Below are positions 50,611 through 58,019 of a stretch of DNA of 64,000 nt, one piece after another. The notes under the pieces were generated by a model. The model saw only the letters and a program-made list of their open reading frames with translations, ran no database searches and was not told where the DNA came from. The stretch is from NCBI RefSeq assembly GCF_003202205.1, contig NZ_PDOG01000006.1, forward strand, positions 105,068-169,067, in the 5' to 3' direction. Every line of letters begins with the position of its first letter. Within the stretch, counting starts at the first letter, position 1. Source of the DNA: Halomonas sp. LBP4 (lineage in GTDB: Bacteria > Pseudomonadota > Gammaproteobacteria > Pseudomonadales > Halomonadaceae). Position numbers and translations under genes: made by a program.

Positions 50611-52089
50611 ATGATCGATTTCCTGCTCAACGGGCAGCCTCGCCGCTGCGAGGCCTCCCCCGAGACCAGCGTGCTCGAGCTGCTGCGCGAGACGCTCGGC
50701 CAGACCGGCACCAAGGAGGGCTGCGCCTCGGGCGACTGCGGCGCCTGCACCGTGGCCATCGGCGAGGCCGGGCCCGACGGGAGCGTCCGCTACCACAGCG
50801 CCAATGCCTGCATCACGCCCGCCCACCAGCTCCACGGTCGCCACCTGGTCACCGTGGAAGGACTGGCCCAGGGCGACACCCTGCATCCCGCCCAGGCGGC
50901 CATGGTCGAGTGCCACGGCAGCCAGTGCGGCTTCTGCACCCCGGGCATCGTCATGTCGCTGTTCACCCTGCACGAGCAACAGCACCACACCCCGGCGCCG
51001 CTGACCCCGGCGCCGCTGACCCCGCAGCGGCTGGAGGCCGCGCTCGGCGGCAACCTCTGTCGCTGCACCGGCTATCGGCCGATCCGCGACGCCGCCCTGA
51101 CCATGGGCGAGCATCCCGAGCAGCGTCCGTTGTGGCTCGATGCGGCGGCGCCGCCACCCGCCGCCCCGGAGACCGATGCCCGCTTCGCCCAGCCGGCCAC
51201 CCTGGCAGAACTGGTCGAGCTGCGCCGCCGCCACCCCGACGCCCGGCTGGTGGCCGGGGCCACCGACCTCTGGCTCGAGACCACCCAGCGCCTCGAGCGC
51301 TTCGAGCGGCTGATCGACGTGACCCGGGTCGCCGAGCTCAACGCCATCGAGGAGACCACCCTCGACGACGGCCGTCCCGGCTGGTGGATCGGCGCCGCCG
51401 TCACCTATTCGCGCCTGGAGCCGCTGCTCGAGGAGCATTTCGAGCCCTTCGCCCACCTGCTGCATCGGCTGGGGTCGGCCCAGATCCGCAACCGCGGCAC
51501 CCTGGGCGGCAACGTCGCCAACGCCTCACCCATCGGCGACACTCCGCCGGTGCTGCTGGCCCTGGGCTCGCGGCTCTGGCTCACCGGCCCCGAGGGCGAG
51601 CGCGAGCTGCCGCTGGACGACTTCTTCCTCGACTACAAGAAGACCGCGCTGGGCGAGGGCGAGTCGATCCGCGCCATCTTCCTGCCCCGCCCCGAAGCGG
51701 GCCGGACCCTCAAGGTATGGAAGCTGTCCAAGCGTCGGGAGGACGACATTTCCGCAGTGCTCGGCGCCTTCAGCTGGAAGCTCGAGGACGGCATCCTGCG
51801 CGAGGTGCGCCTGGCCTTCGGCGGCATGGCGGCGACGCCCAAGCGCGCCGCCGCCGCCGAGGCCGCCCTGGAGGGGCAGGCCCCCTCGACCGCCGCCTTC
51901 CAGGCCGCCCGGCTGGCGCTTACGCGAGACTTCCAGCCCATGAGCGACGTGCGTGGCAGCGCCCACTACCGCCAGCTCTCCGCCGCCAACCTGCTCGAGC
52001 GCCTGCGCCTGGTCCTGCTTCGTGACCACCAGATGCAGCCGTCGTCCCACACCGACCGGGAGGTGATGCTCCATGCGTACGCTCACTAA
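50611..52089 (+). CDS. xdhA: Xanthine dehydrogenase small subunit (FeS/FAD)
   Basis: 492 residues. It holds two [2Fe-2S] clusters and FAD. CASGDCGACT with an upstream Cys region, then CGFCTPG and CRCTGYRPI give the cluster ligands (residues about 38-160). The FAD domain (about 190-380) has VAGATDLWLE and GTLGGNVANASPIGD. A C-terminal CO dehydrogenase flavoprotein-like domain ends the protein. A five-residue tandem (PAPLT twice, 15 nt) sits in the cluster linker near residue 128. It overlaps xdhB by 17 bases. Confidence 0.97.
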   Translation: MIDFLLNGQPRRCEASPETSVLELLRETLGQTGTKEGCASGDCGACTVAIGEAGPDGSVRYHSANACITPAHQLHGRHLVTVEGLAQGDTLHPAQAAMVECHGSQCGFCTPGIVMSLFTLHEQQHHTPAPLTPAPLTPQRLEAALGGNLCRCTGYRPIRDAALTMGEHPEQRPLWLDAAAPPPAAPETDARFAQPATLAELVELRRRHPDARLVAGATDLWLETTQRLERFERLIDVTRVAELNAIEETTLDDGRPGWWIGAAVTYSRLEPLLEEHFEPFAHLLHRLGSAQIRNRGTLGGNVANASPIGDTPPVLLALGSRLWLTGPEGERELPLDDFFLDYKKTALGEGESIRAIFLPRPEAGRTLKVWKLSKRREDDISAVLGAFSWKLEDGILREVRLAFGGMAATPKRAAAAEAALEGQAPSTAAFQAARLALTRDFQPMSDVRGSAHYRQLSAANLLERLRLVLLRDHQMQPSSHTDREVMLHAYAH

Positions 52090-54577
52090 GTTCGTTCAGG
52101 CGCCCGGCGCCGCACCAGACGTCTCGGACGACTCCGCCAGGGCTCGCGAAACGCAGCGGGGTCGGATCGAGGGCGATGGCCCCCAGGCCCGGGAGACCAC
52201 CAACCGCGATGACCGCCCCGCCACCAGCCGAGGAGCGGCCGGCAGCGCCAGCGCCCACGAGAGCGCGGTCAAGCATGTCACCGGGCGCGCCGCCTATATC
52301 GACGACATCCGCGCCCCCGCCGACTGCCTGCACGTGGCGCTGGGCCTCTCGCCGGTGGCCCACGGCCGGCTGACCCGCCTCGACCTGGAAAGGGTCAGGG
52401 CGATGCCCGGCGTGGTGGACGTCATCGCCATCGGCGACGTGCCCGGCCACACCGATATCGGCCCGGTGTTCCCCGGCGACCCCATCTTCGTCGAGGAGGA
52501 GATCAGCTACGTCGGCCAGGTGCTCTTCGCGGTGGCCGCCGAGAGCCACCGCGCCGCCCGCGAGGCGGTGCGCGCCGCGGTGGTGGAAATCGACGAGCAG
52601 CCGGCCAGCCTCGACCCGGTGGCGGCCGCCGAGCGCGGCGAGGTCGTGCGCCCCACCCATGTCCAGCAGAGCGGCGACTGGCAGCGGGCGCTGGCCGAGG
52701 CCGCCCATGTGGTCGAGGGCGAGCAGTTCGTCGGCGGCCAGGAGCACTTCTACCTGGAGGGGCAGGCCTGCCTGGTGCAGCCCACCGAGGACGAGGGCGT
52801 GGTCGTCTATACCTCCAACCAGCACCCCAGCGAGACCCAGAAGCTGGTCGCCGAGGTGCTGGGCATCCCCTTCCATGCCGTCACCGTGGAGATGCGCCGC
52901 ATGGGCGGCGGCTTCGGCGGCAAGGAGACCCAGGCCTCCCCCTGGGCCTGCATCGCCGCGCTGATCGCCCGTCGCACCGGGCGCACCACCCGCGTCCGCC
53001 TGCCGCGGGCCGAGGACATGCGCGTCACCGGCAAGCGCCACCCCTTCCACAACCGCTACCGGCTCGGCGTCGATGACCAGGGGGTGATCCAGGGGGGCGA
53101 GATCACCGTGATCGGCGACTGCGGCTACTCGCCCGACCTCTCCGAGGCGATCGTCGACCGCGCCATGTTCCACTCGGACAACGCCTACTCCCTGGGCGAG
53201 GCCCGGGTCACCGGCCATCGCGCCCGCACCCACACCGCCTCCAACACCGCCTTCCGCGGCTTCGGCGGTCCCCAGGGCATGATGGTGATCGAGGCGGCCA
53301 TGGACGACATCGCCCGCCGGATCGGCGAGGATCCGCTGACCGTGCGCAAGCGCAACCTCTACCGCGAAGGCCGCAACGTCACCCACTACGGCCAGACGGT
53401 GGACCAGCTCGCCCTGCTCCACGACCTGGTGAGACAGCTCGAGGCCAGCAGCGACTACTGGGCCCGCCGCCGGGCGATCACCGAGTTCAATGCCGAGAGC
53501 CCGGTCATCCGCAAGGGCCTGGCGCTGACCCCGGTGAAGTTCGGCATCTCCTTCACCGCCAAGCACCTCAACCAGGCCGGCGCCCTGCTTCACGTCTATA
53601 CCGACGGCAGCGTGATGATCAACCACGGCGGCACCGAGATGGGCCAGGGGCTGCACACCAAGATCTGCCAGGTGGTGGCCCGGGAGCTCGCCCTCGACCT
53701 CGACACGGTGCGCATCACCGCCACCCGCACCGACAAGGTGCCCAATACCTCGCCCACCGCCGCCTCCAGCGGCGCCGACCTCAACGGCCAGGCCGCCCGC
53801 GACGCCTGCCTGAAGCTCAAGGAACGGCTGTTCGACTTCGCCAGCGAGCACTTCTTCGCCGAGCTCGGCGGGCTGGACCGCGAGGGCATGCGCCTGGAGG
53901 CCGGCCACCTGGTGGCGGGCGAGGGCGAGAGCGAGCGGCGCATCCCCTGGGGCGAGCTCGTCCAGGCGGCGTATCTCGCCCGCATCTCGCTCTCCGAGAA
54001 GGGCTTCTACGCCACCCCGCTGATCCACTACGACCGCGCGACCGGCAAGGGCCGGCCCTTCTACTACTACGCCCATGGCGCCGCCGTGGCCGAGGTCAGC
54101 GTCGACACCCTCACCGGCGAGTACCAGGTCGACCGGGTCGATATCCTCCACGACGTGGGCGACTCGCTGAACCCGGCCATCGACCTCGGCCAGGTCGAGG
54201 GCGGCTTCATCCAGGGCGTGGGCTGGCTGACCAGCGAGGAGCTGAAGTGGAACGAAGCCGGCCGGCTGATCTCCGACGGCCCGGCCACCTACAAGATCCC
54301 CACCTACGGCGACCTGCCGCCGGTGTTCAACGTCACCCTGCTGGAGGGCCACCCCAACTCCATGGCCAGCATCTACCGCTCCAAGGCGGTGGGCGAGCCG
54401 CCCTTCATGCTCGGCATGTCGGTGTGGTCGGCGCTGCGCGACGCGCTCGCCAGCCTCGCCGACTACGGTGAAGCGCCGCGGCTCGACACCCCGGCCACGC
54501 CGGAACGGGTACTGCTCGCCGCCGAGGCGGTGCGCTCGCGGCACCATCCCTGGCCGCCGGCGCAGGGGGACGCATGA
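52073..54577 (+). CDS. xdhB: Xanthine dehydrogenase large (molybdopterin) subunit
   Basis: 834 residues. The molybdenum subunit hydroxylates hypoxanthine and xanthine to urate. Motifs: GGGFGGKE, FRGFGGPQGM, GGTEMGQGLHTK and catalytic Glu775 in AVGEPPFML. The first 60 or so residues are a charged, Arg/Asp-rich extension without homology to the core, which begins at about ESAVKHVTGRAAYIDDI. The real start could be later, but ATG 52073 overlaps xdhA by 17 bases and there is no better site. It is followed by xdhC with a 4-base overlap. Confidence 0.96.
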   Translation: MRTLTKFVQAPGAAPDVSDDSARARETQRGRIEGDGPQARETTNRDDRPATSRGAAGSASAHESAVKHVTGRAAYIDDIRAPADCLHVALGLSPVAHGRLTRLDLERVRAMPGVVDVIAIGDVPGHTDIGPVFPGDPIFVEEEISYVGQVLFAVAAESHRAAREAVRAAVVEIDEQPASLDPVAAAERGEVVRPTHVQQSGDWQRALAEAAHVVEGEQFVGGQEHFYLEGQACLVQPTEDEGVVVYTSNQHPSETQKLVAEVLGIPFHAVTVEMRRMGGGFGGKETQASPWACIAALIARRTGRTTRVRLPRAEDMRVTGKRHPFHNRYRLGVDDQGVIQGGEITVIGDCGYSPDLSEAIVDRAMFHSDNAYSLGEARVTGHRARTHTASNTAFRGFGGPQGMMVIEAAMDDIARRIGEDPLTVRKRNLYREGRNVTHYGQTVDQLALLHDLVRQLEASSDYWARRRAITEFNAESPVIRKGLALTPVKFGISFTAKHLNQAGALLHVYTDGSVMINHGGTEMGQGLHTKICQVVARELALDLDTVRITATRTDKVPNTSPTAASSGADLNGQAARDACLKLKERLFDFASEHFFAELGGLDREGMRLEAGHLVAGEGESERRIPWGELVQAAYLARISLSEKGFYATPLIHYDRATGKGRPFYYYAHGAAVAEVSVDTLTGEYQVDRVDILHDVGDSLNPAIDLGQVEGGFIQGVGWLTSEELKWNEAGRLISDGPATYKIPTYGDLPPVFNVTLLEGHPNSMASIYRSKAVGEPPFMLGMSVWSALRDALASLADYGEAPRLDTPATPERVLLAAEAVRSRHHPWPPAQGDA

Positions 54578-55431
54578 TGGCCCGGCGTCCTGAACGGGAG
54601 CGGCGTCCCGAAAGCTGGCACGCCGCCCTGCACCGCCTGCAGCGCGACGGCCTGCCCCACGCCCTGGCCACCCAGGTCACCAGCGCCGGCTCCACGCCCC
54701 GGGAGCCCGGGGCGCGGATGGTGATCACCGCCGACGCGGTGTTCGACACCCTCGGCGGCGGCACCTTCGAGTGGCAGACCATCGCGGCGGCCAGGGAGCG
54801 CCTCGCCTCGGGCGAGCCGGGCATGACCCTCGAGGCCTTCTCGCTGGGCGGGCGCAGCGGCCAGTGCTGCGGCGGCTTCGTCAACGTGCTGATCGAGGTG
54901 TTCCCGGGCAGCCGGACGACCCTGGCCATCTTCGGTGCCGGTCACGTCGGCCAGGAACTCGTGCGCCTGGCCGCCCCGCTGCCCTGGCGGGTGCTGTGGC
55001 ACGACAGCCGTGACGACGCCTTTCCCGACTGGGCCGCCGGCCAGCCGGGGCTCGAGTGCCGTCACGCCCCGGACCCGCAGGCCGCGGTGGCGGCCCTCCC
55101 CGCCGGCGTCCACGCCCTGGTGTTGACCCACGACCACGCCGAGGACCGCGCCCTGGTCGACGCGCTGCTCGGGCGAGCCGACACGGCGTCGCTGGGCCTG
55201 ATCGGCTCGAAGAGCAAGTGGGCCAGCTTCCGCACCCGGCTCAGGGCCGCCGGTCATTCGGACGAGACCCTGTCCGGGGTACGCTGCCCCATCGGACACT
55301 CGGGGGGCGACAAGACCCCCTACGCCATCGCCCTGGCCGCCCTCGCCGAGCTGCTGCCGCTGGTCGAGACGCCCGAGCGCGGCGACCAGCGCGGCCTCGA
55401 CCCCGACGAGCTGCGCCGGGTCTTTTCCTAA
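54574..55431 (+). CDS. xdhC: Xanthine dehydrogenase accessory protein XdhC
   Basis: 285 residues. XdhC binds molybdenum cofactor and inserts the sulfurated form into XdhB. The N-terminal GxSTPR-type motif is TSAGSTPREPGARM; GGRSGQCCGG is the conserved Cys motif; a Rossmann domain (AIFGAGHVGQEL) and the GLIGSKSKW ... RCPIGHSGGDKTPYAIA tail complete it. It overlaps xdhB by 4 bases. Confidence 0.96.
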   Translation: MMARRPERERRPESWHAALHRLQRDGLPHALATQVTSAGSTPREPGARMVITADAVFDTLGGGTFEWQTIAAARERLASGEPGMTLEAFSLGGRSGQCCGGFVNVLIEVFPGSRTTLAIFGAGHVGQELVRLAAPLPWRVLWHDSRDDAFPDWAAGQPGLECRHAPDPQAAVAALPAGVHALVLTHDHAEDRALVDALLGRADTASLGLIGSKSKWASFRTRLRAAGHSDETLSGVRCPIGHSGGDKTPYAIALAALAELLPLVETPERGDQRGLDPDELRRVFS

Positions 55432-55440
55432 GCCCCCTGT

Positions 55441-55478
55441 GGGGTCAGACCCCAAAGTCCGCTGAGGGGTCTGACCCC
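55441..55478. repeat. Inverted pair of a GGGGTCAGACCCC element
   Basis: GGGGTCAGACCCC (55441-55453) and its exact reverse complement GGGGTCTGACCCC (55466-55478), each followed or preceded by AAA. The two arms, 12 bases apart, can pair fully; each is also a near-palindrome on its own. It lies 9 bases after the xdhC stop and 5 before guaD, so it may act as a terminator or a processing site. The same element is known as dispersed repeats in many proteobacterial genomes. Confidence 0.85.
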
Positions 55479-55483
55479 AAACC

Positions 55484-56821
55484 ATGATGAGCCCTGACGA
55501 CATGACAACCATCGACTCGCGCCTGCTGCGCGCCGAACTGCTGAGCTTCGAGGCCGACCCCGGCGAAGGCGACACCCCGGCGGCCGGCAGCATACGGCAT
55601 ATCCCGGACGGCGCCCTGTGGCTGGAGAACGGCCGCATCCGGGCCATGGACGACTACGCCCGGCTGGCCCCCGAGCTGCCCGACGACATCGAGGTCATCG
55701 ATCACCGCGGCAAGCTGGTGATGCCCGGTTTCATCGACAGCCATGTGCACTATGTCCAGCTGGAGATCATGGCCTCCTACGGCCGCCAGCTGCTCGACTG
55801 GCTGAACGACTACACCTTCCCCGAGGAGTGCCGCTTCGCCCGGCGCGAGCATGCCGAGGCGCTCTCCGACGCCTTCCTCGACGAGCTGCTGCGGGCGGGC
55901 ACCACCACCGCCCAGGTGTTCTGCTCGAGCCATCCGGTGTCGGTGGACGCCTTCTTCGGTGCCAGCCAGCGGCGCGGGCTGCGCATGCTCGCCGGCAAGG
56001 TGTTGATGGACCGCCATGCCCCCGAGGCGCTGTGCGACGCTACCGAGGGGTGCATCCGCGACACCGAGCGGCTGATCGGCGACTGGCACGGCAGGGGCCG
56101 GCTCGGCTACAGCCTGACCCCGCGCTTCGCCCCCACCTCGACCCGGGCCCAGCTCGATGCCGCCGGCGGCCTGATGCGCAACGACGCGAGCCTCTGGCTG
56201 CAGACCCATCTCGCCGAGAACACCGGCGAGCTCGACTGGGTGGCCGAGCTGTTCCCCGGCAGCCGCGACTACCTCGCGGTCTACGAGCAATCCGGCCTGG
56301 TCGGGCCCCGCAGCACCTTCGCCCACGGCATTCACCTGGACCAGGAGATGCGCGGCCGCCTCGCCGAGCGCGGCGCCAACCTGGCCTTCTGCCCCAGCTC
56401 CAACATGTTCCTCGGCAGCGGGCTGTTCGACCGGCTGGCGGCCCGCGAGGCCGGCCTCGCCATCACCTACGCCAGCGACGTGGGCGGCGGCACCGACCTC
56501 TCGGGCCTGGCGACGCTGAAGGCCGCCTATCAGGTGGGCCAGCTGCGCGGCCAGCCGCTCACCGCCTGGCAGGGCTTCTTCGGCCTGACCCTGGGCAACG
56601 CCCGGGCGCTGTCGCTGGACGACCGTATCGGGCGCCTGGCACCGGGCCTGGAGGCCGACTTCGTGGTCCTGGACCCGGCCGCCACGCCGCTGCTGGCCAG
56701 GCGACACGCCCGCTGCCAGACCCTCGCCGAGCGCCTCTTCGCGATGATGATGCTCGGCGACGACCGCACGGTGCTGGAGACCTGGGCCGACGGTCGCCGC
56801 CAGCACCGCCGCGAAGCGTGA
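55484..56821 (+). CDS. guaD: Guanine deaminase
   Basis: 445 residues, amidohydrolase fold. PGFIDSHVHYVQ (metal His pair), AGTTTAQVFCSSHPVSVDAFF, HLAENTGELDWV, FAHGIHLDQE and SDVGGGTDLS are those of bacterial guanine deaminase. It converts guanine to xanthine, which feeds XdhAB. Its N-terminal start is uncertain: ATG 55484 (5 bases after the repeat) or ATG 55502; neither has a good ribosome binding site. Confidence 0.95.
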   Translation: MMSPDDMTTIDSRLLRAELLSFEADPGEGDTPAAGSIRHIPDGALWLENGRIRAMDDYARLAPELPDDIEVIDHRGKLVMPGFIDSHVHYVQLEIMASYGRQLLDWLNDYTFPEECRFARREHAEALSDAFLDELLRAGTTTAQVFCSSHPVSVDAFFGASQRRGLRMLAGKVLMDRHAPEALCDATEGCIRDTERLIGDWHGRGRLGYSLTPRFAPTSTRAQLDAAGGLMRNDASLWLQTHLAENTGELDWVAELFPGSRDYLAVYEQSGLVGPRSTFAHGIHLDQEMRGRLAERGANLAFCPSSNMFLGSGLFDRLAAREAGLAITYASDVGGGTDLSGLATLKAAYQVGQLRGQPLTAWQGFFGLTLGNARALSLDDRIGRLAPGLEADFVVLDPAATPLLARRHARCQTLAERLFAMMMLGDDRTVLETWADGRRQHRREA

Positions 56822-56897
56822 GAAAACCGGGCACAATAACGCGATCACTGCCGGCTGGAAGCCAGCACCGAGGAGGACGGCGAACCGGCCGCCATCC

Positions 56898-57893
56898 TCA
56901 GGCGCTCGCCGCCAGCTGGCGGTGCAGCGCCCGGCGGCGCTCGTCGCCGAGGAAGGCGGCCTCGATGGCGGTGCCGGCCAGCTCGATGAAGACCTCCCTC
57001 GGCCAGCCGAAGGCCCGGTGACAGGCCAGGTAGTTGTCGAGCATGCCACCGCCGAAGTAGGCCGGATCGTCGGAGTTGATCGTCAGCCGCAGGCCGGCCT
57101 CGAGCAGTCGCGGCAGCGGGTGATCCTCGATGCGCTCGACCACCCTGAGGCGCACGTTGGAGAGCGGGCAGACGGTCAGCACGGTGCCCTGGTCGCGCAG
57201 CCGCGCCACCAGCGCCGGATCCTCCAGGCAGCGCACGCCATGGTCGATGCGGCAGACATCGAGCCGGTCCAGCGCCTCGCGGATGTACTCCGGCGGCCCC
57301 TCCTCGCCGGCATGGGCCACCCGCGGGATGCCCAGCGCCCGGGCCCGCTCGAACACCTCGACGAACTTCGCCGGCGGATTGCCGCGCTCGGCGCTGTCCA
57401 GTCCCACGGCGTCGAGCATCTCCCAGTAGGGGGCGGCGCGCTCCAGCATCCGCATCGCCTCCTCGGCGGGACGGTCGCGCAGGAAGGCCATGATCAGCGC
57501 CGTGGAGAGCCCCAGTTCTCGCTCGGCCACGCGCCGGGCCAGGCTCAGGCCCTCCATCACCACCGGAAGCGGAATGCCCCGCGCCAGGTGCGCCTGGGGG
57601 TCGAAGTGCATCTCGACATGCACCACGCCCTCGGCACTGGCACGACGAAAGTAGTCCATGGCCAGGTCATGGAAATCCTCGGCGGTGCGCAGCACGCTCA
57701 TGCCCCGGTAATAGAGGTCGAGAAAGGACTGCAGGTCGGTGAAGTCATAGGCCGCCCGCACCTGCTCCACCGAGGCATAGGGCAGTTGAATGCGGTTGCG
57801 CTCGGCCAGCGCGAACATCAGCTCGGGCTCCAGCGTCCCCTCGATATGCAGATGCAGCTCGGCCTTGGGCAGGCGTTTCAGGAATTCACGCAC
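56898..57893 (-). CDS. Adenine deaminase (Add-like family)
   Basis: 331 residues. Zn ligands are HLHIEGTLEPEL (H14, H16), HAGEEGPPEYI, and SDDPAYFGG. The SDDPAYFGG and EGTLEPELMFALAERN text agree with the adenine deaminase branch (Pseudomonas PA0148 type), not classical adenosine deaminases. It converts adenine to hypoxanthine, fitting xdhABC and guaD beside it. It is convergent to guaD and transcribed from its own promoter. Confidence 0.92.
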   Translation of the reverse strand: MREFLKRLPKAELHLHIEGTLEPELMFALAERNRIQLPYASVEQVRAAYDFTDLQSFLDLYYRGMSVLRTAEDFHDLAMDYFRRASAEGVVHVEMHFDPQAHLARGIPLPVVMEGLSLARRVAERELGLSTALIMAFLRDRPAEEAMRMLERAAPYWEMLDAVGLDSAERGNPPAKFVEVFERARALGIPRVAHAGEEGPPEYIREALDRLDVCRIDHGVRCLEDPALVARLRDQGTVLTVCPLSNVRLRVVERIEDHPLPRLLEAGLRLTINSDDPAYFGGGMLDNYLACHRAFGWPREVFIELAGTAIEAAFLGDERRRALHRQLAASA

Positions 57894-57935
57894 GACTCAC
57901 CTCGCTCACGGTCATTTACCGTATCCTGAAATAAA

Positions 57936-57951
57936 CTGACCGTTTGCGCAA
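57936..57951. promoter_or_regulatory. Weak RutR-type site upstream of the adenine deaminase gene
   Basis: CTGACCGTTTGCGCAA matches 10 of 14 positions of TTGACCAnnTGGTCAA and shares the left half CTGACCG with the site upstream of xdhA. It lies 43 bases before the adenine deaminase start. A further TGACCG half-site reads on the minus strand near 57910. Confidence 0.4.
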
Positions 57952-57998
57952 AGCCCCTTGGCCGGAAATCGGGGCAAGCGCCGTTGGAAATTAGAGAG

Positions 57999-58015
57999 GG
58001 GGCGTCGGACGCCCC
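57999..58015 (-). terminator. Short GC hairpin after the DUF4139 gene
   Basis: GGGGCG (57999-58004) pairs with CGCCCC (58010-58015), 5-base loop, five bases beyond the stop of the minus-strand gene; followed by CTCTCTAATTT. A weak terminator. Confidence 0.5.
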
Positions 58016-58019
58016 ACCG

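Noticed and set aside
51920..54547. An 875-codon minus-strand frame opposite xdhB
   Set aside because: Antisense shadow with repetitive Gly/Val/His composition; xdhB motifs are on the plus strand.
56898..57893. Naming this gene adenosine deaminase (add)
   Set aside because: Signature residues and gene context fit the adenine deaminase branch better.
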